A stretch of DNA of 7,131 bases from Bacteroidota bacterium. Lineage in GTDB: Bacteria > Bacteroidota > Bacteroidia > NORP154. Position numbers and translations under genes: made by a program. The stretch is from positions 1 through 7,131 of the forward strand of contig NVRZ01000160.1 in assembly GCA_002401055.1 (NCBI GenBank). The letters are read 5' to 3'. Numbering within the stretch: the stretch's first letter is position 1; every line of letters starts with the position of its first letter. Below the pieces are notes generated by a model. It saw nothing but the letters and a program-made list of their open reading frames with translations, did no database searches and was not told the origin of the DNA. Positions 1 through 7,131 of this stretch are shown here, in pieces.

Positions 1-1
1 G

Positions 2-3000
2 ACATTGAGGGCATTCGTGATCCCGGTCGCGTCGGAGACATCAATCGCATCGGTGATCCCTCCCGCTGCTGATTGTATTAATAATCCATTGGTAGTGCTC
101 AACGGTTCGATATCTGGAGGGGCGACAACGGGCTTATGGACAACATCGGGTTCTGGAATATTTGACGACCCTACACTAATGAATGCTACCTATACGCCTA
201 GTTCTTCGGATACAATAATTGGTCTTGTAACTTTTATTCTTACTTCTACATTCAATGGACTTTGTAACGTGGAAATTGACACGGTGGAAATTAGTTTTGT
301 GCCTGCTCCAACAGTAAATGCCGGACCTGACCAGGTAATATGTGCAAACCATTTTGTACCGCTTAGCGGTGTGGTGTCTGGTGGATCAGGTGCCGGGTAT
401 TGGACTACTTTGGGAACAGGAACTTTTTCCGATAGCAATGATCTAAATGGAGTTTACAGCTTCAGTATTGGAGATACAACCGGAACACCAAAGTCCATTC
501 AATTGGTTTTGACTACACCGGCTTCTACCGGATGTTTTGCGGTAACTGACACGTTTACGGTAAATATTACCCCTGGCCCCTATGTATTTGCTGGAAGCGA
601 CACTTCCGTTTGCGGAAACAACGACACTGTATTTTATAATTCAACAGTATCTGGAGGTGCAACCACTGGAATATGGACTACAACTGGTTCAGGAACGTTT
701 TCACCAAATAATACTGCCTTAAGTGGATTTTACGTTCCTAGTGATTCTGATAGAACATCCGGTACAGTTGAACTTATTCTAACGTCTACCAATAACGGCG
801 ATTGCTTTCCAGAAGATGATACGATCTTTGTAAACATTACTCCAGCTCCTGTTGTAGATGCCGGTGGTAATCAATTTGTGTGTAACGGAAATGTTGCTCT
901 GCTCAGTGCTTCCATAACGGGTGGAACCACAACCGGATATTGGACTTCATCAGGTACTGGAAGCTTTGATGATTCCACCTTACTAGCGGCAACCTATACT
1001 CCTAGTACAGCCGATACGATTGCGCCAGGTCCAGATACGATAGTTTTTGTTTTAACTTCGACCAACAATGGCAATTGCCTGGTGGAATCGGACACACTGG
1101 CTATCTTATTGACTGCTTCACCTTTCGTTAATGCTGGAGGAAATGACACGACGTGTGCCAATACCGGAGGGTATGTTTTAAATGGCACAGTATCAGGAAG
1201 TACATCAACAGGCGTTTGGGCAACAAGTGGAACTGGAAGCTTTGTGGATAGCACTGACCTGAATACTACTTATATCCCAAGTGATTCTGACACGGTGGCA
1301 GGATCGGTTATACTGATCTTATCGTCAACCAATGCATGCTTAATTCAAGATTCTTTGATGCTAACCATCACCCCTGCGCCAATCGTGGATGCTGGTGGCG
1401 ACCAGATAATTTGTGCCAATGATACCTCGCTTGCATTAAATGGTTCTGTTATCGGAAGCTCTAATACGGGTGCATTCACAGGACAATGGACTACACTTGG
1501 TACTGGATCTTTTTTCCCAAATACCTCGGAAAGTGCAACCTATTATAGGCTGAGCGCGGCGGACAGCTTAGCGGGCGGAACAACCTTAATATTGACTTCC
1601 ACGAACAACGGCAATTGCTCAGCTGTAAGCGATACGGTAGCGGTTACCATTACTACGATCCCTGTTGTTGATGCCGGCTTAGACGATACAGTATGTGCCA
1701 ATACTGTTCTAAATTTATCGGGAACAGTTATTGGTGGAGCATCTTCGGGCCAATGGTATACCTTGGGAATCGACACTGGCATATTTAGCTCGAGTGACAC
1801 CATACTTAATCCTACTTATGCATTTAGTAATGGCGACACAACCGCGGGTAGCGTAATTATTGTTCTCTCTTCAACTTACGCTTGTCTGAATATTACAGAT
1901 ACGGTTTATATTACAATTACACCCGCTCCTAAAGTAGATGCTATTTTAACAGGAAATGTGTGTGCGAGCAATGACTCAATCGATATAGCCAGCTTGGTGC
2001 AAGTTGCAGGAGGTGCTACATGGTCTTCCTTAGGTGGAGGCGTATTCTCTCCTGGTGCCAATGTGTTAACTGGAACAGACTCGTTAAAATATGTTTTAAG
2101 CGCAACAGATCTTTCAAGTGGCGTAGTGACCTTGATACTCACTAGCACAAGTAATGGTAGCTGTAATACGGAAGTGGATACATTAGCATTTAACTTAGTT
2201 CCTGCTCCTGTTGTGAATGCAGGGCCAGATCAAAATGTTTGTACAGATGTTAACAGTGTAGTATTAACCGGATCAGTAACCGGTGGGTCATCTACCGGAC
2301 AATGGAGTACATCCGGAACAGGTACATTTACTGACAACACTACTCTTACTACTTTATACATTCCAAGTTTCGCTGATACAACAGGGTCGGTGATACTAAC
2401 GCTGACTTCAACTAACAACGGGGTTTGTTTTCCTGTAACGGATTCGTTAATGGTTATCTGGTCGGAAAGACCAGTAGTAGACGCGGGATTAGATGATACG
2501 ATTTGTTCAGACCTTGCAGGAGTGTCATTGAACGGAATTATAACAGGAGGCACATCTACGGGCGTTTGGATAACAAGCGGAACAGGTACATTTAGCCCCG
2601 ACAGTGCCACCCTCAATGCGCTCTATATTCCAAGTGCAGCAGATATAACCGGTGGGCAAGTTACGCTCACCTTAACCGCAACAGGTGGGTGTGCAGCAAC
2701 TTCAGATAATGTGACAATTACTATTAACCCTGCTCCTATAGCGTACTTTACCTACTCAACCGGAAATAGTCTTACCGTTTCATTTACTGATTCATCAACA
2801 ATTGTAGGTGGTACCATTGTTCAATGGTTCTGGGATTTTGGTGATGCAAGTACTTCAAACATTCCAAGTCCAACTCATACCTATGCAACAACAGGCGTAT
2901 ATCCAGTTCAACTTGTGGTCATTTCTGACCTCGGCTGTATCGATACGCTGCTGGTTACCGTTTCGATTGTATTTATTGTCGCCGATTTTAATGCCGACAC

Positions 3001-3736
3001 GGTTTGCCTGGGTGTTACCACAACATTTACTGACTCGTCAAGCGCATTTGGACTTGATTCAATAATTGCATGGAATTGGGACTTTGGAGACGCAAGTACA
3101 TCTACATTGCAAAGCCCTACTCATGTATATATCTCAGCTGGAAGTTACGTGGTGACATTAATCGTAACATCACAGCAGGGATATAAAGACACTTCGCTTC
3201 AGGTGGTAATGGTATATGACAACCCAACTGCAGGATTCAGCTTAAGCCTGAGCAATCCAACAATATTGCAGCCAATTAATTTCATTGATGAGTCTATAGA
3301 TGCTGTATTGTGGTCGTGGGATTTCGGTGATGGTTCGGTTTCCAGCTCCTCTAATCCAACGTACACTTATAATATATCCAATGTAATGACGATTACGCAG
3401 ATAGTCACTAATGTGTTCGGATGCACGGATACAATTCGAATTGACAAAAAGATAGAAAATATATATCCACCGGCTGTTCCACTGGCCTTCAGCCCAAATG
3501 GGGATGGAGAAAATGATATACTTATTGTTCGTGGAGGGCCATTCAAGACCGTGGAATTAATTATATACAATGAATGGGGAGAATTAATTTTTACCTCCGA
3601 AGAAATGAAAGGATCATGGGATGGAACTAAGAAAGGAGTACCACAACCATTGGGAGTGTATATATACACTGTTAAAGCAACAACATTAAATGACCTCGTT
3701 TATGATATATGGGGAGAGGTTTCTCTGTTAAGATAA
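2..3736 (+). CDS. Giant T9SS-secreted adhesin-like protein: Ig-like repeats, three PKD domains, CHU_C type B sorting domain (5' partial)
   Basis: This is a probable cell-surface, adhesin-like protein exported by the type IX secretion system. The frame is open to the left edge. The first possible start is a TTG at 5 with no ribosome binding site and no signal peptide behind it, so I treat the 5' end as missing. Numbering residues from the codon at 5: one partial and nine full Ig-like repeats of 84-96 residues cover about 24-908, three PKD domains 909-1158 (each with a W-D-F-G-D motif, at W943, W1025 and W1105), and the sorting domain 1159-1243 (FSPNGDGEND at 1162, ending GEVSLLR). The last domain matches the gliding-motility CHU_C family, known as the type B T9SS signal; SprB of Flavobacterium johnsoniae is the known example. 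The PorP/SprF gene 18 bases downstream is the expected partner. No enzymatic domain is visible, so an adhesive or matrix role is inferred from architecture; the ligand is unknown. Confidence 0.9.
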   Translation, partial: TLRAFVIPVASETSIASVIPPAADCINNPLVVLNGSISGGATTGLWTTSGSGIFDDPTLMNATYTPSSSDTIIGLVTFILTSTFNGLCNVEIDTVEISFVPAPTVNAGPDQVICANHFVPLSGVVSGGSGAGYWTTLGTGTFSDSNDLNGVYSFSIGDTTGTPKSIQLVLTTPASTGCFAVTDTFTVNITPGPYVFAGSDTSVCGNNDTVFYNSTVSGGATTGIWTTTGSGTFSPNNTALSGFYVPSDSDRTSGTVELILTSTNNGDCFPEDDTIFVNITPAPVVDAGGNQFVCNGNVALLSASITGGTTTGYWTSSGTGSFDDSTLLAATYTPSTADTIAPGPDTIVFVLTSTNNGNCLVESDTLAILLTASPFVNAGGNDTTCANTGGYVLNGTVSGSTSTGVWATSGTGSFVDSTDLNTTYIPSDSDTVAGSVILILSSTNACLIQDSLMLTITPAPIVDAGGDQIICANDTSLALNGSVIGSSNTGAFTGQWTTLGTGSFFPNTSESATYYRLSAADSLAGGTTLILTSTNNGNCSAVSDTVAVTITTIPVVDAGLDDTVCANTVLNLSGTVIGGASSGQWYTLGIDTGIFSSSDTILNPTYAFSNGDTTAGSVIIVLSSTYACLNITDTVYITITPAPKVDAILTGNVCASNDSIDIASLVQVAGGATWSSLGGGVFSPGANVLTGTDSLKYVLSATDLSSGVVTLILTSTSNGSCNTEVDTLAFNLVPAPVVNAGPDQNVCTDVNSVVLTGSVTGGSSTGQWSTSGTGTFTDNTTLTTLYIPSFADTTGSVILTLTSTNNGVCFPVTDSLMVIWSERPVVDAGLDDTICSDLAGVSLNGIITGGTSTGVWITSGTGTFSPDSATLNALYIPSAADITGGQVTLTLTATGGCAATSDNVTITINPAPIAYFTYSTGNSLTVSFTDSSTIVGGTIVQWFWDFGDASTSNIPSPTHTYATTGVYPVQLVVISDLGCIDTLLVTVSIVFIVADFNADTVCLGVTTTFTDSSSAFGLDSIIAWNWDFGDASTSTLQSPTHVYISAGSYVVTLIVTSQQGYKDTSLQVVMVYDNPTAGFSLSLSNPTILQPINFIDESIDAVLWSWDFGDGSVSSSSNPTYTYNISNVMTITQIVTNVFGCTDTIRIDKKIENIYPPAVPLAFSPNGDGENDILIVRGGPFKTVELIIYNEWGELIFTSEEMKGSWDGTKKGVPQPLGVYIYTVKATTLNDLVYDIWGEVSLLR
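11..67. repeat. 36-base-period repeat in a GC-richer 5' segment
   Basis: GCATTCGTGATCCC at 11-24 recurs as GCATCGGTGATCCC at 47-60 (12 of 14 bases). The first 70 bases are 60% G+C by hand count (42/70), against 46% (32/70) for the next 70. In the + frame of the surface protein it gives VIP..A motifs that do not resemble the Ig-like repeats; in one - strand frame it gives a cleaner 12-residue repeat. Whether it belongs to this gene is uncertain. Confidence 0.4.
74..2728 (+). repeat. Array of ten ~90-residue Ig-like repeats with paired cysteines
   Basis: Protein-level tandem repeats lie within the surface protein. Full units start at residues 100, 190, 280, 373, 457, 553, 640, 733 and 823 (nucleotides 302, 572, 842, 1121, 1373, 1661, 1922, 2201 and 2471), preceded by a partial unit from about position 74. 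The consensus runs: PAPVVDAG, D, VC-x-N, L-x-G, GG-x-x-TG-x-W, SGTGTF, a Y-x-P-S-x-x-D motif, LTSTNNG-x-C, DT, then ITPAP into the next unit. Each unit holds two cysteines, one near the start and one near the end. Strand-like alternation and length suggest an Ig-like beta sandwich; this is inferred. The DNA copies are diverged, so it is an old protein repeat rather than a recent DNA duplication. It is not the SprB repeat as I know it. Confidence 0.85.
2729..3478 (+). other. Three consecutive PKD domains in the surface protein
   Basis: Residues 909-991, 992-1073 and 1074-1158 each read as a PKD domain of about 80 residues. Each has the F-x-D-x-S strand (FTDSS, FTDSS, FIDES), the hallmark W-D-F-G-D (WDFGDAS, WDFGDAS, WDFGDGS), a P-T-x-x-Y turn, and a closing strand (VQLVVIS, VTLIVTS, ITQIVTN). 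PKD domains are beta-sandwich spacers common in bacterial surface proteins. They probably form a stalk between the Ig-like array and the C-terminal sorting domain. Confidence 0.9.
3479..3733 (+). other. CHU_C / gliding-motility-associated C-terminal domain (type B T9SS sorting signal)
   Basis: The last 85 residues match the conserved CHU_C C-terminal domain. It opens with the diagnostic FSPNGDGEND, then a beta-rich core with the motifs IYNEWGELIF, the W-D-G-T turn (SWDGTKKG), P-x-G-V-Y-I-Y-T-V, and a final strand GEVSLLR at the protein terminus. In this family the domain directs export through the type IX system and surface attachment. Type B domains are known to depend on a SprF/PorP-type partner, which fits the next gene. 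Confidence 0.93.
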
Positions 3737-3754
3737 TTAGCAAAACTTAAGATT

Positions 3755-4750
3755 ATGAGAATTAAAAGAGCTTTGAAGATATTTTTAATCCTAGCAGGGA
3801 TTATGACCAATCTGTATGGTTATTCTCAAGATTCGCATTTATCGCAATTTTTTGGCACTCACCTAACGCTGAACCCAGCTTTGACGGGAATGTTTAAAGG
3901 CAACTATCGTGTTCACCTCCAGTATAGAAATCAGTGGAAATCAGTAATCTCAAAACCTTTCGAAACAACTAATTTAACTTATGATCAGCCGTTGAAAAGA
4001 TTTGGTATCGGAGCATACATTTTAAATTACAGAGCCGGTATTTCCGGAATTAATGTCTTTAATTTTTTATTGTCAGGTGCCTATGAAATAACAATAGATC
4101 ACCAAAATGAACATCATTTAACAACGGGGTTACAGTTGGGAATAATTCACAAAAGTTTTGATCCTTCAGCGCTTACTTTTGATAATCAATACGATAGCTC
4201 CTATGCTAGCGGAACTTTTGATCCTGGGATTTCTTCGGGAGAGACGTTTGAAAAAACCAGCATTCTCCTTCCGGAAGTGAACTTTGGAGTGTATTACTAT
4301 AATGAAAGGAAAAACGCTACTTTCAATCCATATTTAGGAGTCTCAGGATTTCATCTAACACAGCCTACTGAATCCTTCTACGGCCAGAAGAATAAATTGC
4401 CAATGAGGTTAGTCGTTCATGGGGGTACCAAGATTAAAATAAATAACAACTACAGTGCTGAACCAAATTTCCTGTACATGAGACAGACCAACGATAATGA
4501 GTTTCAATTTGGCACGCTCATTTACTACCACCTAAGTGGCTACGATGCAAATATTTTTATTGGACCCTACTACAGAAATAAAGATGCTGTAATTATTCAT
4601 GTTGGAGGTCTTTACCAAGATTTCCGAATAGGAATTAGTTATGACATCAATACATCCTCCCTCAAAGGCGCATCAAATGGCCGTGGCGGGATTGAGTTTT
4701 CTATCACTTACACAAAGCAAAAAGCAAAGTATTTACCAAGTATTTTATGA
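3755..4750 (+). CDS. PorP/SprF-family type IX secretion system outer-membrane protein
   Basis: A complete 331-residue protein, about the usual length for PorP/SprF. The signal peptide is residues 1 to about 24 (basic MRIKR, hydrophobic core, then YGYSQ), with likely cleavage near Q25. Directly after it come the family hallmarks: QDSHLSQFF at 25-33, LNPALTG at 39-45, and GNYRV..QYRNQWKSV at 49-64. The rest alternates like outer-membrane beta strands and closes with the typical FRIGISYDIN near 291-298 and GGIEFSITY at 311-319, plus a short KQKAKYLPSIL tail. PorP/SprF proteins act in the outer membrane and help secrete or anchor type B T9SS cargo; F. johnsoniae SprF serves SprB. Position right after a CHU_C protein makes that cargo its inferred client. 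The start ATG at 3755 gives the intact signal peptide. The 18-base gap upstream has no clear Shine-Dalgarno sequence, which is common in Bacteroidota. Paralogues are numerous, so I give no gene symbol. Confidence 0.93.
   Translation: MRIKRALKIFLILAGIMTNLYGYSQDSHLSQFFGTHLTLNPALTGMFKGNYRVHLQYRNQWKSVISKPFETTNLTYDQPLKRFGIGAYILNYRAGISGINVFNFLLSGAYEITIDHQNEHHLTTGLQLGIIHKSFDPSALTFDNQYDSSYASGTFDPGISSGETFEKTSILLPEVNFGVYYYNERKNATFNPYLGVSGFHLTQPTESFYGQKNKLPMRLVVHGGTKIKINNNYSAEPNFLYMRQTNDNEFQFGTLIYYHLSGYDANIFIGPYYRNKDAVIIHVGGLYQDFRIGISYDINTSSLKGASNGRGGIEFSITYTKQKAKYLPSIL
4747..4750 (+). promoter_or_regulatory. ATGA stop-start overlap (translational coupling)
   Basis: The TGA of the PorP/SprF-family gene (4748-4750) overlaps the ATG of the PD40 gene (4747-4749). 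No strong Shine-Dalgarno sequence precedes it, so the downstream gene is probably translated by coupled re-initiation. This fixes the start choice and supports co-expression of the two proteins. Confidence 0.75.
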
Positions 4751-7131
4751 GGTTTGTAAGGGATAATCCCAAATTATTTTTTCTCCCGATATTTCTTGGT
4801 GTTTCGCTTCTCATAAGCCCACATATTTTAGGGCAGACAGATTCGGTTCAACAGGATTCCAGCTTGACTGACACGAGCTCCTACTATCCTGTGATCAAGA
4901 GTTTCACCACCAACGAGATATTCAGTTCCAGAAATGTGCCAAAAGCAGCGGCCAAATTCATACGAAAGGGTGAGCGGTTGATGTCATTAGGGCCAAGTAA
5001 ATTTGAAAAAGCCTTGGTGGAGTTTCTACTGGCCCAAGAAGTAAGTCCCGATAACTCGTACGTTAATTTCAAGGTGGGACAATGTTACTTGAAGATTAAT
5101 AAGAGCAAGAATAAATCCGTTAGTTACCTCCAAAAGGCACTGAACCAAAATAAGAGAGTAGATCTATACATACACTACCTGCTCGGATATGCTCTGCACC
5201 TCAATATGGACTTAGACGCAGCAATTTTGGAATATGAGGCTCACATTGAATTGTTTAAGAAAAAGCACAGAAGATATTCCCCAGAGGAGCTAGACACGGC
5301 GCTTGCAGATGTTAACAAGAGAATTTTCGAATGCAACTCGGCAATTAAATTAATGCAAAAACCGAAGCGTGTTTTCATGTACAATCTCGGAGACAAGGTC
5401 AACTCTGAGTATCCGGACTACGACCCATTTCTAACCCAAAACGACACAATTCTATTTTTCACCTCTAGAAGGAAAGGAACAAGAGGCGGTGGTAGAGCCG
5501 AAATAGATGCTGAATATTATGAAGATATCTACATCACTCGTTATGTTCAAGGCGGCTGGACACAAGCGGAGAGTATGAGCAATAGATTTAATAAGAGGAC
5601 TAACAATGCAATAATCGGTGTTTCAGGTGATGGGCTCACCATTTTACTCTATCGAGACATTGAAAAGGGAAATATCTATCTATCTAAATTTGAGAAGGAT
5701 AAATGGAGCCGCCCAAAAAACTTAAAAAGTATTAATACTGAATATCATGAATCCTCAGCATGCTTCTCACACGACAACAAAACGCTATATTTCGTTTCTG
5801 ATATGCCTGGTGGGTATGGTAAAGGAGATATCTACAAGTCTTCTATGGATGACGAAGGAAATTGGGGCAAGGCGGTAAACTTGGGAGCTACTATTAACAC
5901 CGAATATGAAGAAGGAAGAGTATACATTCATCGCATAGGGAAGAATTTATACTTCAGTTCAAAAGGACATAATTCAATGGGGGGATATGATATATTTAAC
6001 TCATCTCTGGATAGTAATGGAGTTTGGTCAAAGCCTGTAAATATAGGCTACCCTATAAATACGGTGGACGATGATATTTCTTTTATCGTTTCATCGAGTA
6101 AAGGAACGGGATATTACTCTTCAATACAACCTCAGGGCATAGGGGGACGAGATATTTACATGATTACCTTCTTGGATTTTATCAAGCCTAGGCTGACAGA
6201 CGTTTTAGAAGCACACGTGGAGGCCGAATTGCTGAACAGAGATGTACTGAGCTATGAAGAGAAAGTAACCGTCGACTCTACCCTATTCGCTGATAAATTA
6301 TTAGAATTAGAACTCCTAGAGGAAATAGAAAACATTGATTTCTTAAAGACATCAATTTTAGGAAGCGAAGCTACAGTTGAGGGCGTTAAAGCTGGAACCG
6401 TGGAAATAGAGGATTACGTGGCCAGGCTTAACATAGAAGCCACAATTAATGAGATGGAGCTCAATCAGCTAAGGAATAAAATCGTGGATGCAGATTCATC
6501 GGAGATCATTAGGCTTCAACAAGAGCTTACTGCAAAAGAGTCTGATATTATACAAGTCAATGATGAACTAAGAAGGATGGGATCTGAAGCATTTGCTACA
6601 GAAATGGATTCCCTTATATCCAGAAGAGATAGCTTAATAATGGCGAAGAATGATTCCATTCTTAAAGCTGTAGAGATAGCCCTTGCAAACGATTCTATAA
6701 TTGCTATTGCATCAATCGCTGATAATAATTTGGAGACTCCTGACACCGCAGGATATATAGATACGATAGCTACAAATGTGGAGACTCTTGCTGCTAACGT
6801 CTCTAATTCGGATACAAGCACCGAGTCGCTTGATACTGCTATTTACCAAGAGACAGAAACTAATGCAGAGCTAGAAGTTTTAGCACAGCTTACTGATTCG
6901 ACGACAGCAACTACAGAGTCTGATGTCACTGAACATATTGCATTACAAGCAAATATTGAACTAGACATTGAGACACAAGTCCTTGATTCTATCTTGGTTT
7001 CAGATCAAGTAGTTAGCGATGCAGTTGAGCCTGACTTACCCGCGTCAGATTCTACATTAATTACAGATCAATCAACAAGTGATGTTGTCACAACTAACTT
7101 ACCTACATCAGATTCTACTTTGATTGCAGAT
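4747..7131 (+). CDS. TPR and PD40 beta-propeller periplasmic protein with long coiled-coil/Ser-Asp-rich tail, PorE-like (3' partial)
   Basis: An open frame of 795 codons with no stop before the window ends. The ATG at 4747 lies in the ATGA overlap with the preceding stop and gives a signal peptide (hydrophobic FFLPIFLGVSLLI, likely cleaved near LGQ at 28-30); the next in-frame ATG at 4981 would lose it. Residues about 67-171 look like three TPR repeats (for example YIHYLLGYALHLNMDLDAAI). Residues about 219-473 are PD40/WD40-like propeller repeats with F-F-T-S-R, LYFVSDMPGGYGKGDIY, LYFSSKG..GGYDIF and GIGGRDIY motifs. The order TPR then PD40 is that of PorE-type OmpA-family proteins found beside PorP/SprF genes. 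The carboxypeptidase-like domain often seen after the propeller is not visible. Instead, about 485-660 is acidic, Leu/Ile/Glu-rich and probably coiled coil, and 660-795 is rich in Ser, Thr, Asp and Val. A C-terminal OmpA domain may lie beyond the window; its presence is unknown. Confidence 0.88.
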   Translation, partial: MRFVRDNPKLFFLPIFLGVSLLISPHILGQTDSVQQDSSLTDTSSYYPVIKSFTTNEIFSSRNVPKAAAKFIRKGERLMSLGPSKFEKALVEFLLAQEVSPDNSYVNFKVGQCYLKINKSKNKSVSYLQKALNQNKRVDLYIHYLLGYALHLNMDLDAAILEYEAHIELFKKKHRRYSPEELDTALADVNKRIFECNSAIKLMQKPKRVFMYNLGDKVNSEYPDYDPFLTQNDTILFFTSRRKGTRGGGRAEIDAEYYEDIYITRYVQGGWTQAESMSNRFNKRTNNAIIGVSGDGLTILLYRDIEKGNIYLSKFEKDKWSRPKNLKSINTEYHESSACFSHDNKTLYFVSDMPGGYGKGDIYKSSMDDEGNWGKAVNLGATINTEYEEGRVYIHRIGKNLYFSSKGHNSMGGYDIFNSSLDSNGVWSKPVNIGYPINTVDDDISFIVSSSKGTGYYSSIQPQGIGGRDIYMITFLDFIKPRLTDVLEAHVEAELLNRDVLSYEEKVTVDSTLFADKLLELELLEEIENIDFLKTSILGSEATVEGVKAGTVEIEDYVARLNIEATINEMELNQLRNKIVDADSSEIIRLQQELTAKESDIIQVNDELRRMGSEAFATEMDSLISRRDSLIMAKNDSILKAVEIALANDSIIAIASIADNNLETPDTAGYIDTIATNVETLAANVSNSDTSTESLDTAIYQETETNAELEVLAQLTDSTTATTESDVTEHIALQANIELDIETQVLDSILVSDQVVSDAVEPDLPASDSTLITDQSTSDVVTTNLPTSDSTLIAD
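6982..7131 (+). repeat. 63-base (21-residue) tandem repeat in the tail of the PD40 protein
   Basis: Three in-frame units begin at 6982, 7045 and 7108, the last cut off by the window end. The protein units start LDSILVSDQ, SDSTLITDQ and SDSTLIAD and share S-D, V and N/D-L-P positions. At the DNA level, 7034-7068 and 7097-7131 match at 29 of 35 bases by hand count, exactly 63 bases apart. The first unit is clearly more diverged. The array probably continues past the edge. Confidence 0.75.

Noticed and set aside
5..7. TTG as the real start of the giant surface protein
   Set aside because: No Shine-Dalgarno sequence, no signal peptide after it, and the frame stays open to the window edge. A T9SS cargo needs a signal peptide, so the start lies upstream or the 5' end is not genuine.
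190..2616. Several - strand open frames of 80-128 codons inside the Ig-like array
   Set aside because: They recur at the same place in successive repeats (products starting alike, with P-V-P and V-x-x-P-P motifs), so they are antisense shadows of the repeat. None has a recognisable domain.
2808..3065. Open frame of 85 codons on the + strand in another frame
   Set aside because: It lies wholly within the first two PKD domains, whose WDFGD motifs are in the main frame. Its product has no recognisable feature.
3737..3754. Possible promoter or terminator between the first two genes
   Set aside because: The 18-base gap has no hairpin with a T-run and no Bacteroidota-type -33/-7 elements; it is too short and the genes look co-transcribed.
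6516..6821. - strand open frame of 101 codons
   Set aside because: It is antisense to the low-complexity Asp/Ser/Ile-rich tail of the PD40 protein, a composition that tends to leave the reverse strand open. The + strand frame is continuous with clear TPR and PD40 domains.

Overview
The window reads as a piece of a Bacteroidota chromosome or metagenomic contig. The evidence is a surface protein ending in a gliding-motility-type (CHU_C, type B) sorting domain, followed by a PorP/SprF-family outer-membrane protein. Both families belong to the type IX secretion system (T9SS), which is confined to Bacteroidota and close relatives. I cannot narrow it to a genus from the sequence.

Layout: three genes lie head to tail on the + strand with almost no space between them and look like one operon that runs off both window ends. 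(1) Positions 2-3736: a giant secreted protein whose 5' end is missing. It has about ten ~90-residue Ig-like repeats, each with two conserved cysteines, then three PKD domains and the C-terminal sorting domain. (2) Positions 3755-4750, after an 18-base gap: a complete PorP/SprF-family protein. (3) Positions 4747-7131, overlapping the previous gene by 4 bases (ATGA): a protein with a signal peptide, TPR-like helices and PD40 beta-propeller repeats. It continues into an unusual coiled-coil and Ser/Thr/Asp-rich tail and is cut off by the window end. The first and third genes are incomplete. No gene was found on the - strand, and there are no RNA genes, mobile elements or CRISPR arrays. No promoter or terminator is visible, and no gene-free stretch is longer than 18 bases.

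Likely joint function (inference from family knowledge): the repeat protein is an adhesin-like T9SS cargo, the PorP/SprF protein is its dedicated outer-membrane partner for secretion or anchoring, and the TPR-PD40 protein is a periplasmic accessory resembling PorE-type proteins, which usually end in an OmpA peptidoglycan-binding domain. Such a domain is not inside this window.

The less ordinary points are: a GC-richer first ~70 bases with a 36-base periodicity that does not fit the repeat architecture downstream; a strict two-cysteine pattern through all ten Ig-like repeats with one degenerate unit; and the tail of the third protein, which seems to replace the usual post-propeller domain and ends in a 63-base tandem repeat at the window edge.
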